DNA of 32,861 bases from Candidatus Saccharimonadota bacterium (GCA_030523715.1 JAUNHY010000010.1:1-32861); one strand, 5' to 3'; shown: positions 24,532 through 31,078, counted from the first letter of the stretch. A program made the numbers and translations. The notes: a model not told the origin generated them from the letters alone.

Positions 24532-24673
24532 AACATTCCAACACTATAATCGCGTGTCAGTATTGAACTACCGTTTTGGACATGCGCAGGCTACGGCCGA
24601 GCCTAAGCGCGAGTCGCCCGTAACGACAGGCCGACTCGACGCGGTCCAAACCGGCAGATTAATACTGAATGTT
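24532..24673. repeat. Long palindromic intergenic element, copy C
   Basis: Arms: TCAGTATT (24557-24564) with AATACTGA (24661-24668); CCGTTTTGGAC (24571-24581) with GTCCAAACCGG (24644-24654, one mismatch); outermost AACATTC (24532-24538) with GAATGTT (24667-24673). Core 24582-24643: ATGCGCAGG, P2 (GGC-TACG-GCC, 24589-24598), linker, P3 (GAGTCG/CGACTC base, CCCGT-AACG-ACAGG, 24617-24630). It occupies most of the 291-bp space between pyrG and the divergent gene at 24687, whose -10 box touches the right arm. Confidence 0.75.
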
Positions 24674-24678
24674 ATAAT
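24670..24678 (+). promoter_or_regulatory. Extended -10 promoter, leaderless
   Basis: TGT-TATAAT (TATAAT 24673-24678); ATG 24687 follows after 8 nt. It abuts palindrome C. Confidence 0.7.
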
Positions 24679-24686
24679 CATAAGTA

Positions 24687-25664
24687 ATGAAATGTTTCTA
24701 TTTTTCTAAATACCGTTTCTACAAGCCAGAGGTCAAAAAAGAGCTCAAATTCTTCTTAATGAGCGATATTCATTTCAGCCCTAAAGTTACTTCCAAAACT
24801 CTTGAAATTGTCGCTAAGAAAGCCGCCTCTGAAAAACCAAATTACATTCTTATTGCCGGCGACCTCGTCGATTCTCTTGATGCTATTCAAAGCAAAGCCA
24901 GCCTCAAGCGCCTTACAGCTTGGCTTTCCCATCTCGGCGAAATTGCCCCAACCCTTATCGTGCTCGGCAATCACGATTATTATCGCAAAAATCCCGAATA
25001 TTCCGGTGTCTTCTCTGGCAAGCGTCACTGGTACGCCGAAGAGCCGCATCTTCTCGCCGATGCCATCAAAGACATTGATAATGTCCGTCTGCTCGACAAC
25101 GATGTTTACGAAGACAAAAATGCCTACATTTTCGGATTTACCCAAAGTCCAGATTATTTTCAGTTCGACCGCGACGAAAACCGCACCACTTCTATATTCC
25201 ACCCTGGAAGCGAAGATAAAAGCATCCTACTTTACGACCTTCATCAACTCGACCACAAGCTAATCCGCGACTTACCAAAACATAAAGCCAAAATCGCTCT
25301 GCTTCACTCTCCTGTATTTTTGTTCGATTCTGAAGTATCCAGTTATCTTTACGAGTTCGACTTTTTCGTAACTGGCCACATGCATAGCGGCGTCGTTCCA
25401 CCAGTCGTGAATGACTTTTGGCGTTCCGATCGCGGACTCATGGCCCCAGGCAAACTCTTCTTCCCGCGCCATGCTCGCACCCACATTACCGAACCGTACC
25501 AAAAAACCATCGTCTGCGGCGCAATTTCTACTATCCAAGACAGCGCCAAGCCAATCACTTTTCTTAATGGCGCCTTCCCCATCAACATTGCCACACTCGA
25601 ATTTTCGCATCGCGAAACTCTCGAGCGTAAACCCGATATTAAGCACCAATATCTTAGTTTTTAG
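24687..25664 (+). CDS. Calcineurin-like metallophosphoesterase
   Basis: 325 residues. All metal-binding motifs of the family are visible: SDIHFSP (DxH), AGDLVDS (GDxxD), LGNHDYY (GNHD), LLHSP and GHMHSG (GHxH), so a two-metal phosphodiesterase/phosphatase centre should be active. The layout is close to the YkuE/YaeI-like group that acts on membrane-associated or nucleotide phosphoesters, but this protein has no N-terminal membrane helix and its substrate is unknown. Leaderless start at ATG 24687. Its last 11 nt overlap the 3' end of the convergent gene 25654. Confidence 0.9.
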   Translation: MKCFYFSKYRFYKPEVKKELKFFLMSDIHFSPKVTSKTLEIVAKKAASEKPNYILIAGDLVDSLDAIQSKASLKRLTAWLSHLGEIAPTLIVLGNHDYYRKNPEYSGVFSGKRHWYAEEPHLLADAIKDIDNVRLLDNDVYEDKNAYIFGFTQSPDYFQFDRDENRTTSIFHPGSEDKSILLYDLHQLDHKLIRDLPKHKAKIALLHSPVFLFDSEVSSYLYEFDFFVTGHMHSGVVPPVVNDFWRSDRGLMAPGKLFFPRHARTHITEPYQKTIVCGAISTIQDSAKPITFLNGAFPINIATLEFSHRETLERKPDIKHQYLSF

Positions 25665-26433
25665 CGCTCTCCAAAATCTTCTTCAAATCCGACTTCAACT
25701 CGTCGTAATACTTCGTCGTCTCTTCGTCGTCCGTATTGCCAATAATCTCAAAATCCGCTCCATCAATCTTAATCGTGATTAATTTCTGACGGCCGCTCTT
25801 AAATACTGGCGCCTGGCGCTGGCTGATTTCCAGAAGCTTGTCGTAATTCTTATAGACATAATCCTTCAATGCGCCCCGCGTACGTTCGCGGTTTTCGCCA
25901 ATTTTCTTTCCATTTGGTGCCACTAACACTTCGCCAACGCAGCCAAAATCCTCAATTTTCTTTGCCTTTTCATCCGAACTCGGCGTATATTCACGTACTC
26001 GCGCCACAAACTGCAATGGTTCCATCTCGCGATAGACTCTCACTCTCACGAAAGTCGTCAGACTCGCATCTGCAGAAATCATCACCTTATTCGCAATGCG
26101 CTTAAATTCGCCGTTAAAGACTTCAATAATATCCTTTGCACGCGGATCTTTCATTAATGCTGGCACATCTTTCGTCCAGTAGTCGTATACTTCTCTATCC
26201 ATTACCAATGGCAATTTTTGCTTGGCATACTGAGGAGTTAAATAGCACCAGAAAATATACTTCGCGTGTGACAAAGGCCCACCACCCGCCAACACGAGCA
26301 TCGCGGCGTTATACATCATTTCCCTAGCTTTACCATCAAGTAGACCTTTCGCCTCAGGACTCATCTGTCTCTCAAAATAATCAGCGAGGTCGCTTGCAAT
26401 CTCTTTTTGACTACGTCGTTTTGCCTTATTCAT
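25654..26433 (-). CDS. Protein of unknown function
   Basis: 259 residues, not recognised. Soluble and charged, with no signal peptide or clear membrane span. N-terminal half helical (SDLADYFERQMSPEAKGLLDG, quoted in part), then a segment with FWCYLTPQYAKQ and VYDYWTKDVPALMKD. A conserved-looking central stretch has FVARVREYTP and DFGCVGEVLVAPNGKK. The minus-strand -10 box is at 26464-26459 and an AAGGAG stands 13 nt before ATG 26433 (or 10-11 nt before the TTG at 26436), so the start is uncertain by one codon. The 3' end overlaps the metallophosphoesterase gene tail to tail with no terminator between. Confidence 0.75.
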   Translation of the reverse strand: MNKAKRRSQKEIASDLADYFERQMSPEAKGLLDGKAREMMYNAAMLVLAGGGPLSHAKYIFWCYLTPQYAKQKLPLVMDREVYDYWTKDVPALMKDPRAKDIIEVFNGEFKRIANKVMISADASLTTFVRVRVYREMEPLQFVARVREYTPSSDEKAKKIEDFGCVGEVLVAPNGKKIGENRERTRGALKDYVYKNYDKLLEISQRQAPVFKSGRQKLITIKIDGADFEIIGNTDDEETTKYYDELKSDLKKILESAKN

Positions 26434-26458
26434 CAAAAATTTAATACTCCTTATGCTA

Positions 26459-26464
26459 ATTATA
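26459..26464 (-). promoter_or_regulatory. -10 box of gene 25654
   Basis: Minus strand TATAAT (26464-26459), followed by a short leader with SD AAGGAG (26452-26447). Confidence 0.55.
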
Positions 26465-26493
26465 ACTTATGCCACGAATAATGCCACAAAAAT

Positions 26494-26603
26494 AGCTTCA
26501 TAGTTAAAATTGTGTAGATTAGTAGTTTCTTCGACTCTCGCGCGGTTATTGACCGAGCGACGAGGAGAAAAACTGCTGAGATACGCAATTTTAACATGAA
26601 GCT
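26494..26603. repeat. Long hairpin next to tRNA-Arg; possible fourth palindrome (copy D)
   Basis: Arms of 18 bp with one bulged base: AGCTTCAT and GTTAAAATTG (26494-26512) pair with CAATTTTAAC and ATGAAGCT (26586-26603). Weaker pairing continues inward. The middle has CGGT-TATTG-ACCG (26543-26555) then GAGCGACGAGG, similar to P2 and linker of copies A-C, but the P3 hairpin is not clear. The right arm touches the tRNA CCA end. On the minus strand the arm is followed by ATTTTT, so it may also terminate the tRNA transcript. Confidence 0.6.
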
Positions 26604-26678
26604 TGGTAGGCCCGGCTGGAATCGAACCAACATTGTACCCTTAGAGGGGGTATGTCCTATCCGTTGAACGACGGGCCC
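26604..26678 (-). tRNA. tRNA-Arg (anticodon UCU) with C33
   Basis: 75 nt with encoded CCA. Acceptor GGGCCCG/CGGGCCT, D arm GTTC/GGAC, anticodon stem TACCC/GGGTA, T arm GTTGG/CCAGC around TTCGATT all pair. The 7-nt anticodon loop is CCTCTAA, giving anticodon TCT for AGA codons. Position 33 is C instead of the nearly universal T. Confidence 0.88.
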
Positions 26679-26704
26679 TTCCCCTATAATCTTACCATAA
26701 AAGA

Positions 26705-26713
26705 TGTTATAAT
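26705..26713 (+). promoter_or_regulatory. tyrS promoter
   Basis: TGT-TATAAT (TATAAT 26708-26713). A ~22-nt leader with SD AAAGGAG (26730-26736) precedes ATG 26742. Confidence 0.65.
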
Positions 26714-26741
26714 TATAAAGTTAATAACTAAAGGAGTATTC

Positions 26742-27956
26742 ATGAAATTATCCGAAGAACTCCAGTGGCGCGGTTTCGTAGCCGAGCACACACTGGACCA
26801 GATATCAGACCTAGACAAAGCTCCGCGTAATTTCTATTGGGGCACCGACCCTAGTGCCGATTCTCTTCATATCGGTCACCTCGCCGCCCTAATGATGTGC
26901 GCTTGCTTCGTTCGCCACGGTTATACTCCTTACTATCTTGTCGGCGGTGCTACCGGTCAAATCGGCGACCCAAAAGATACTACCGAGCGCGACCTCAAGG
27001 ATTTAAGCGAAATTGAGCAAAATAAAGCCGCTCTTGCCGCTCAAATTATTCGCGTTACGCATTCCCCTGCCGATACTCAGATTCTCGATAATAATGACTG
27101 GTTCAAAGATATCAAATTTTTGCCATTCCTCCGTGAAGTTGGCAAAGCTTTCAGTATGACGCAGCTCCTCGATCGTCAGTTCGTCCAAAAACGCATTGGC
27201 GAAGGCGGCTCCGGTATCAGTTACGCCGAGTTTAGTTACACCCTCATTCAAGGTTACGATTTTCTACACCTCTTCCGCACGCATAATATCGATCTCCAGC
27301 TTTGCGGCGCCGATCAATATGGCAACTGTACCTCAGGCATTCACCTCATTAAGCGTCTCGAGGACGCCAACGCCGATTGTTACTCTTGTCCACTTATCAT
27401 CGATAAAGTAACTGGCCGCAAGTTCGGCAAGTCCGAAGGCAACGCCGTCTGGCTCGATGCCAATAAAACCAGCATCTTCGATTTCTATCAGTTCTGGCTC
27501 AATCAGTCCGATGACGCGCTCGAAGATTACTTCAAATACTTCACCTTTATCATGCCAGAAGAGCTCAATCAAATTCTCGCCGAACATCGCGAAAATCCAG
27601 GTGCTCGCCTTGGCCAAAAACGCCTCGGCTTCGAGGTTACTAAGGTTGTTCACGGCGAAGAAGCCGCCAAACAGGCCGAAAAACTCACCGCCTTCCTCTT
27701 TGGCGATGGCAAAATCGAAGAATTATCTTCCGAAGACATCGAACTTCTCGCCAAGAGCTTCCCTACTACTACTGTCGGTAAGACTCTTGTTGATATCCTC
27801 ACCGAAACCGGCCTCGCCAGTAGTAAGGGCGAAGCTCGCAAACTCATCTCTGGTAACGCTATTTCCGTAAATGGCGCCAAGATTACCGAAGATTCCACAA
27901 TTGCCAGCCTTTCTCTTATCAAAAAAGGCAAAAATAAGTTCGCGCTTGTCCGCTAA
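26742..27956 (+). CDS. tyrS: Tyrosyl-tRNA synthetase
   Basis: 404 residues, class I synthetase charging tRNA-Tyr. The catalytic domain shows YWGTDPSADSLHIGHL with the HIGH motif, the tyrosine-binding CGADQYGNCTSG, and the KMSKS-type loop KFGKSEGNAVWL, where Lys-Phe-Gly-Lys-Ser replaces KMSKS as in the TyrRZ-like group. The C-terminal ~65 residues are an S4 RNA-binding domain (SSKGEARKLISGNAISVNGAKI, quoted in part as KGEARKLISGNAISVNG). ATG 26742 is set by the SD; the longer frame to 26652 runs through the promoter and into the tRNA gene. Confidence 0.97.
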   Translation: MKLSEELQWRGFVAEHTLDQISDLDKAPRNFYWGTDPSADSLHIGHLAALMMCACFVRHGYTPYYLVGGATGQIGDPKDTTERDLKDLSEIEQNKAALAAQIIRVTHSPADTQILDNNDWFKDIKFLPFLREVGKAFSMTQLLDRQFVQKRIGEGGSGISYAEFSYTLIQGYDFLHLFRTHNIDLQLCGADQYGNCTSGIHLIKRLEDANADCYSCPLIIDKVTGRKFGKSEGNAVWLDANKTSIFDFYQFWLNQSDDALEDYFKYFTFIMPEELNQILAEHRENPGARLGQKRLGFEVTKVVHGEEAAKQAEKLTAFLFGDGKIEELSSEDIELLAKSFPTTTVGKTLVDILTETGLASSKGEARKLISGNAISVNGAKITEDSTIASLSLIKKGKNKFALVR

Positions 27957-27968
27957 CTATTAGCATTA

Positions 27969-27997
27969 TTGACTTTTTTGGCCAAATGTGCTATAAT
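27969..27997 (+). promoter_or_regulatory. Strong promoter of orphan gene 28093
   Basis: TTGACT (27969-27974), 17-nt spacer ending TGTGC, TATAAT (27992-27997). The predicted start is near 28004. Confidence 0.87.
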
Positions 27998-27998
27998 G

Positions 27999-28092
27999 AA
28001 AAAGTGCGGTCATTTCGACCTGCACTTTTTCGTGTCTTAGACGCGAAAACGGTAACCCCGAGCACTTTTTTAGCCATGAAAGGAGCAGTTGT
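27999..28092 (+). promoter_or_regulatory. Folded leader of gene 28093
   Basis: AAAAAGTGC (27999-28007) can pair with GCACTTTTT at 28022-28030 (enclosing GGTC-ATTTC-GACC) or with a second copy, GCACTTTTTT, at 28062-28071. A GTC-TTA-GAC hairpin lies between. SD AAAGGAG is at 28079-28085. Confidence 0.55.
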
Positions 28093-28584
28093 ATGGATTC
28101 TTATTACCAGAACCTCGTCGATCAAGAAATTCAGCGCATGCGTGATAGAATCACTATCACCATGTACGAAGGCCACACCGTTACCACTGTGAACAAGGAT
28201 GGACGCACTGTGCGCTATTCCGAAGAGAGCGCCATCGAGGCCACCAACCGCGAAATCGCGGAGCGCTATGCCATCGGCAAGCAGCTCGAGCACTGCGTCG
28301 CTATCGACCCCGATACCGGTCATGCCTACGACCTGGATTTCCTCGCTCAGTTCTGCAAGAACATCTATGAACAGCCCTCGTCACCGCGCCCTCTCGAGAG
28401 TGCGCTCTACGTAATTGGCGAAACCATCGCACCGGCCAGCTATCCGCCGGAGGATCTGCAGCGCATCGTCGACATCTTCACCGACCTGCAGCAGCACGCC
28501 CATCTCAACATCTACCTCTATAATGAGCTTGGCCACGTCCTCCGCCGCAGCGCTATCGCGCACGAGCGTTACGCCACCGCTTAA
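28093..28584 (+). CDS. Orphan soluble protein, G/C-rich codons
   Basis: 163 residues, not recognised. Mildly acidic, without signal peptide or membrane span. The N-terminal half has a short beta-like segment (ITITMYEGHTVTTVNKDG) and then helices; the C-terminal half is mostly helical (EDLQRIVDIFTDLQQHAHL). ATG 28093 lies 7 nt after AAAGGAG. Codons end largely in C or G, in contrast to tyrS immediately upstream. One-gene unit with near-consensus promoter, folded leader and strong terminator, like genes 18826, 22138 and 28880. Confidence 0.8.
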   Translation: MDSYYQNLVDQEIQRMRDRITITMYEGHTVTTVNKDGRTVRYSEESAIEATNREIAERYAIGKQLEHCVAIDPDTGHAYDLDFLAQFCKNIYEQPSSPRPLESALYVIGETIAPASYPPEDLQRIVDIFTDLQQHAHLNIYLYNELGHVLRRSAIAHERYATA

Positions 28585-28593
28585 CATGGTTTC

Positions 28594-28622
28594 ATCCCCG
28601 CCCACCAACGGCGGGGATTTTT
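28594..28622 (+). terminator. Terminator of gene 28093
   Basis: 9-bp stem ATCCCCGCC (28594-28602) with GGCGGGGAT (28610-28618), then a T run. Confidence 0.92.
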
Positions 28623-28657
28623 CTATTCCGAAAATGCTTAAAAATAGCAAAATACTA

Positions 28658-28686
28658 TTGACTTTTTTGCAAAAGTGTGATAGTAT
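28658..28686 (+). promoter_or_regulatory. Strong promoter of orphan gene 28880
   Basis: TTGACT (28658-28663), 17-nt spacer ending TGTGA, TAGTAT (28681-28686). The predicted start at about 28693 coincides with the first base of a hairpin. Confidence 0.82.
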
Positions 28687-28692
28687 ATATAC

Positions 28693-28879
28693 GTACTCGC
28701 AAATGTGAGTACAGTACCTTAATTCTCAGAGTAAATTCACTATTAATTCGACATCTTGTCGAGCGTTAAGCGCATCAACCTCCTTAGTGCGTTTTATGCT
28801 CGACAAGAGCCCAACTTTGCATTCTTGCAAGTTGGAAGAATCTCTATCTTATAGAAAGGGCCCCTAGGAAGAAGGGGTA
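28693..28879 (+). promoter_or_regulatory. Long folded leader of gene 28880
   Basis: Four hairpins in order: GTACTCGC-AAAT-GTGAGTAC (28693-28712); an 11-bp stem TCTTGTCGAGC (28754-28764) with 28798-28808, enclosing CGCA/TGCG whose loop contains ACCTCCTTA (28778-28786); CCAACTT-t-TGCA type stem (28811-28821 with 28826-28835); and CCCCT/AGGGG (28861-28865 with 28873-28877), which covers the purine-rich SD region. The 295-bp gap before this gene is filled by the terminator, promoter and this leader. Confidence 0.65.
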
Positions 28880-29605
28880 ATGGTGAAAATCATGGAAAAG
28901 AAAGTGAAGACCCTGATCTACGTCGCTGCTGACGGCTCCAAGCTGGTCAATCCCGCTGCGTCCGTTCTGCCCGCTACGACCGATATGGTCATCACCAGCT
29001 ACACCGACGACAGCCTGGTCATCGATGCTCCGATCGTGGGCGAAGTGTCCACCGAACCGCAGCGTCAGACCGTCAACGAGCTGGTCGCCGACTGGCTGGG
29101 CAAGCGCAAGATGAAGATCAGCTCCGCGAAGGGCGATTTCCGCATTCGCGAGGAAGTCCGCAAGGAAGACGGCGACGAAATCCCGAGCCTGATCATCAAG
29201 GCTCCCGACGGCCGCCCCACTGACGAGCAGCTGCACGTCGTGGTCGGCAAGGCCATCAAGTGGCTGAATGCCACCGGCGTCAAGCCCGAAGCCAAGACCG
29301 AGCCCAAGCCCGAACCCAAGAAGGATGACGGCAAGAAGTCCACTCCGGCTCCGGCTCCCAAGCCTGACCCCAAGAACGACGATGGTCAGAAGTCCACTCC
29401 CGCACCGGCGCCGGATCCCAAGCAGGATGACGGCAAGAAGAGCGCTCCGGCTCCGGCTCCCAAGCCCGAACCCAAGAAGGATGACGGCAAGAAGAGCGCT
29501 CCGGCGCCCGATCCCAAGCCTGCGGCTCCGACCTACGCCACCAAGTGGGATCCCAAGAAGTCCATCGAGGAGAACCTCGATGCCATCATGGGCCCCGCCG
29601 ACTAA
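28880..29605 (+). CDS. Orphan protein with Lys/Pro/Asp repeat linker, G/C-rich codons
   Basis: 241 residues, not recognised. Residues ~1-130 form a folded-looking alpha/beta region (KTLIYVAADGSKLVNP, LIIKAPDGRPTDEQLHVVVG). Residues ~135-215 are about four tandem units of the pattern PxPKxDDGxKSxPAPAP, a flexible charged linker. A short C-terminal segment follows (TKWDPKKSIEENLDAIMG). No signal peptide or membrane span. Start ATG 28880, with GTG 28883 and ATG 28892 as in-frame alternatives; the SD is AGGAAG or AAGGGG. Codons are strongly C/G-ending (CTG, AAG, CCC). It is a one-gene unit. The tandem repeats are near-identical in DNA and could vary in number. Confidence 0.8.
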   Translation: MVKIMEKKVKTLIYVAADGSKLVNPAASVLPATTDMVITSYTDDSLVIDAPIVGEVSTEPQRQTVNELVADWLGKRKMKISSAKGDFRIREEVRKEDGDEIPSLIIKAPDGRPTDEQLHVVVGKAIKWLNATGVKPEAKTEPKPEPKKDDGKKSTPAPAPKPDPKNDDGQKSTPAPAPDPKQDDGKKSAPAPAPKPEPKKDDGKKSAPAPDPKPAAPTYATKWDPKKSIEENLDAIMGPAD

Positions 29606-29641
29606 TCCACCGCGCCTCTGGCGCAACCCTGAGAAATTCCA

Positions 29642-29675
29642 CAGCCACGCTTTGAAAGGAGCGTGGCTTTCTCTT
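29642..29675 (+). terminator. Terminator of gene 28880
   Basis: 8-bp stem AGCCACGC / GCGTGGCT with a 10-nt loop, followed by a pyrimidine-rich TTTCTCTTT. Confidence 0.65.
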
Positions 29676-29695
29676 TATGTCAATTCAAAAATCTT

Positions 29696-29702
29696 ATATA
29701 AT
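29696..29702 (+). promoter_or_regulatory. -10 box of HAD phosphatase gene
   Basis: A TATAAT-like hexamer (edge uncertain by one base) lies about 26 nt before ATG 29728; SD GGAGG (29718-29722) follows. Confidence 0.5.
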
Positions 29703-29727
29703 ATCTTTCATAACATTGGAGGATTTT

Positions 29728-30498
29728 ATGAAAAAAGTACTAGCATTCGACGTTGATCAGACCTTAAATATTGCCAAAACCCCAATCCCTCCAGAAATTG
29801 CCGAATTACTTACTAAATGTCTTGATCATTTCGAAATCTGCCCAATTTCTGGCCAAAAATACGACCAGTTCTTATATCAAATTGTTGATCAGCTCAAAGA
29901 TGCCACCCCAAAACAGCTCAGCCATCTCCATCTTTTCGTTGCTCAAGGCACTCAATACTATCGTTTTGACGCCAAGAAGAAAGAGTGGAAACAGGTTTAT
30001 AGCTACCCTCTCACCGATAAGCAGGTAAAAGAGATTACTACCGCTATCGAAACGGCCGCCAAAGAACTCGGCTACTGGGAAGAAGATAAGCTCGCAGAAG
30101 GCGACGAAATTATTGAAAACCGCCTCAGCCAAGTTACCTTCTCTGCTCTCGGCCAAAAGGCTGGCACCGAAGCTAAATATGCCTGGGACCCAGACTGCAA
30201 GAAACGCGAAGCTATCGTTAAACGCGCCAAAGAACTCGCCCCTGCTTACGATTACGAAATCGGCGGCACCACTTCCATCAACGCTATCACTCCAGGCATG
30301 AATAAAGTCTTCGGTATGACACACCTCATGGAAGAACTCAAAGTTGAAAAGAAAGACATCCTCTACTTTGGTGATATGACTCAGCCTGGCGGCAACGATT
30401 ATCCTGTTGTCCAAATGGGAGTTGACACCATTACCGTCCGCAATCACGAAGACACCGCCTATGCATTACGCGGTATCCTTGGCCTCGTTCAGAAATAA
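29728..30498 (+). CDS. HAD-IIB hydrolase related to phosphomannomutase
   Basis: 256 residues. HAD motif I is FDVDQTLN (nucleophile Asp and acid/base Asp), motif II lies in CPISGQKYDQF (Ser), motif III Lys in NKVFGMTHL, and motif IV is YFGDMTQPGGND. The last pattern, and the cap segment ENRLSQVTFSALGQKAGTEAK (quoted in part as QVTFSALGQKAG), resemble eukaryotic-type phosphomannomutases (GDxTxPGGND, NVSPIGR). It could therefore be a sugar-phosphate mutase or a sugar phosphatase; the sequence alone does not settle it. ATG 29728 has GGAGG 5 nt upstream; the frame open from 29677 overlaps the promoter. Confidence 0.85.
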   Translation: MKKVLAFDVDQTLNIAKTPIPPEIAELLTKCLDHFEICPISGQKYDQFLYQIVDQLKDATPKQLSHLHLFVAQGTQYYRFDAKKKEWKQVYSYPLTDKQVKEITTAIETAAKELGYWEEDKLAEGDEIIENRLSQVTFSALGQKAGTEAKYAWDPDCKKREAIVKRAKELAPAYDYEIGGTTSINAITPGMNKVFGMTHLMEELKVEKKDILYFGDMTQPGGNDYPVVQMGVDTITVRNHEDTAYALRGILGLVQK

Positions 30499-30510
30499 TT
30501 AAAACAATTA

Positions 30511-30519
30511 TGCTAAAAT
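30511..30519 (+). promoter_or_regulatory. Extended -10 promoter, leaderless
   Basis: TATGC-TAAAAT (TAAAAT 30514-30519); ATG 30526 follows after 6 nt. No -35 box. Confidence 0.7.
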
Positions 30520-30525
30520 AAGTGC

Positions 30526-31041
30526 ATGAATAAACATCTTTTTGCACGCATTTGTCGCGTTATTGGTCGGTTTTTGTTATGTGTTGGGACTATCTTTTTA
30601 ACTGGTTCCCTACTTCTCGCAGCCGCCCCAACGCTATTTGGTATTAATGATCAAAGTCAAGCTGCCTCAAATTTCTCTATCAAAAACTTTTTCAATCCTA
30701 GTAGCAGTTGCGGTTCAGTTACGCATATCGGCGCCACTAATCCTGCCTATTCCGCACTCGGCGTCGTCATCTTTATTGCCGTCATTACTATTTTTGGCGT
30801 CGTCCTGCATCATTACAACGACTCTATCCGTAAATATATCGCCAATATAGCAAAGCGCTTAAAGATTAGTATTCATTCTACAGAATTACTTTGCTCAACA
30901 TTCATCTGGGGCATGGTTACTGCAGTGACTCTCAATTATCTACCAATTTTTGCCCTTCTCGCCCTCACTGTCTTAATTATCAATAATCTTTTATTTATCT
31001 TCGCCTGGACATCTTACGGCTGCCGAAATTACACTCTCTAG
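30526..31041 (+). CDS. Small integral membrane protein of unknown function
   Basis: 171 residues, not recognised. Four hydrophobic segments: about 14-36, 76-96, 119-138 and 139-160 (the last two nearly continuous). A polar loop of ~40 residues between the first and second contains SSSCGSVTHIG and is probably extracellular. The N-terminus is basic (CRVIGRF). Leaderless start. It lies between the HAD gene and tpiA, each of which has its own promoter, so context does not suggest a role. Confidence 0.75.
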   Translation: MNKHLFARICRVIGRFLLCVGTIFLTGSLLLAAAPTLFGINDQSQAASNFSIKNFFNPSSSCGSVTHIGATNPAYSALGVVIFIAVITIFGVVLHHYNDSIRKYIANIAKRLKISIHSTELLCSTFIWGMVTAVTLNYLPIFALLALTVLIINNLLFIFAWTSYGCRNYTL

Positions 31042-31063
31042 CCACCCCAAAACTAGTCGCTTA

Positions 31064-31072
31064 TGCTAAAAT
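31064..31072 (+). promoter_or_regulatory. Extended -10 promoter of tpiA, leaderless
   Basis: TATGC-TAAAAT (TAAAAT 31067-31072), the same 11-mer as at 49-58; ATG 31079 follows after 6 nt. Confidence 0.75.
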
Positions 31073-31078
31073 ATTAGT

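Noticed and set aside
24541-24549. TATAAT at 24544-24549 as a separate promoter inside palindrome C
   Set aside because: No extended TG or suitably spaced -35 is visible and it lies in an arm of the palindrome; kept only as a possibility for transcription of the element itself.
28844-29626. Long minus-strand open frame (260 codons) over gene 28880
   Set aside because: It is the reverse of a G/C-rich, repeat-containing gene, with repetitive Gly/Leu/Arg composition; promoter, leader and terminator all support the plus-strand frame.
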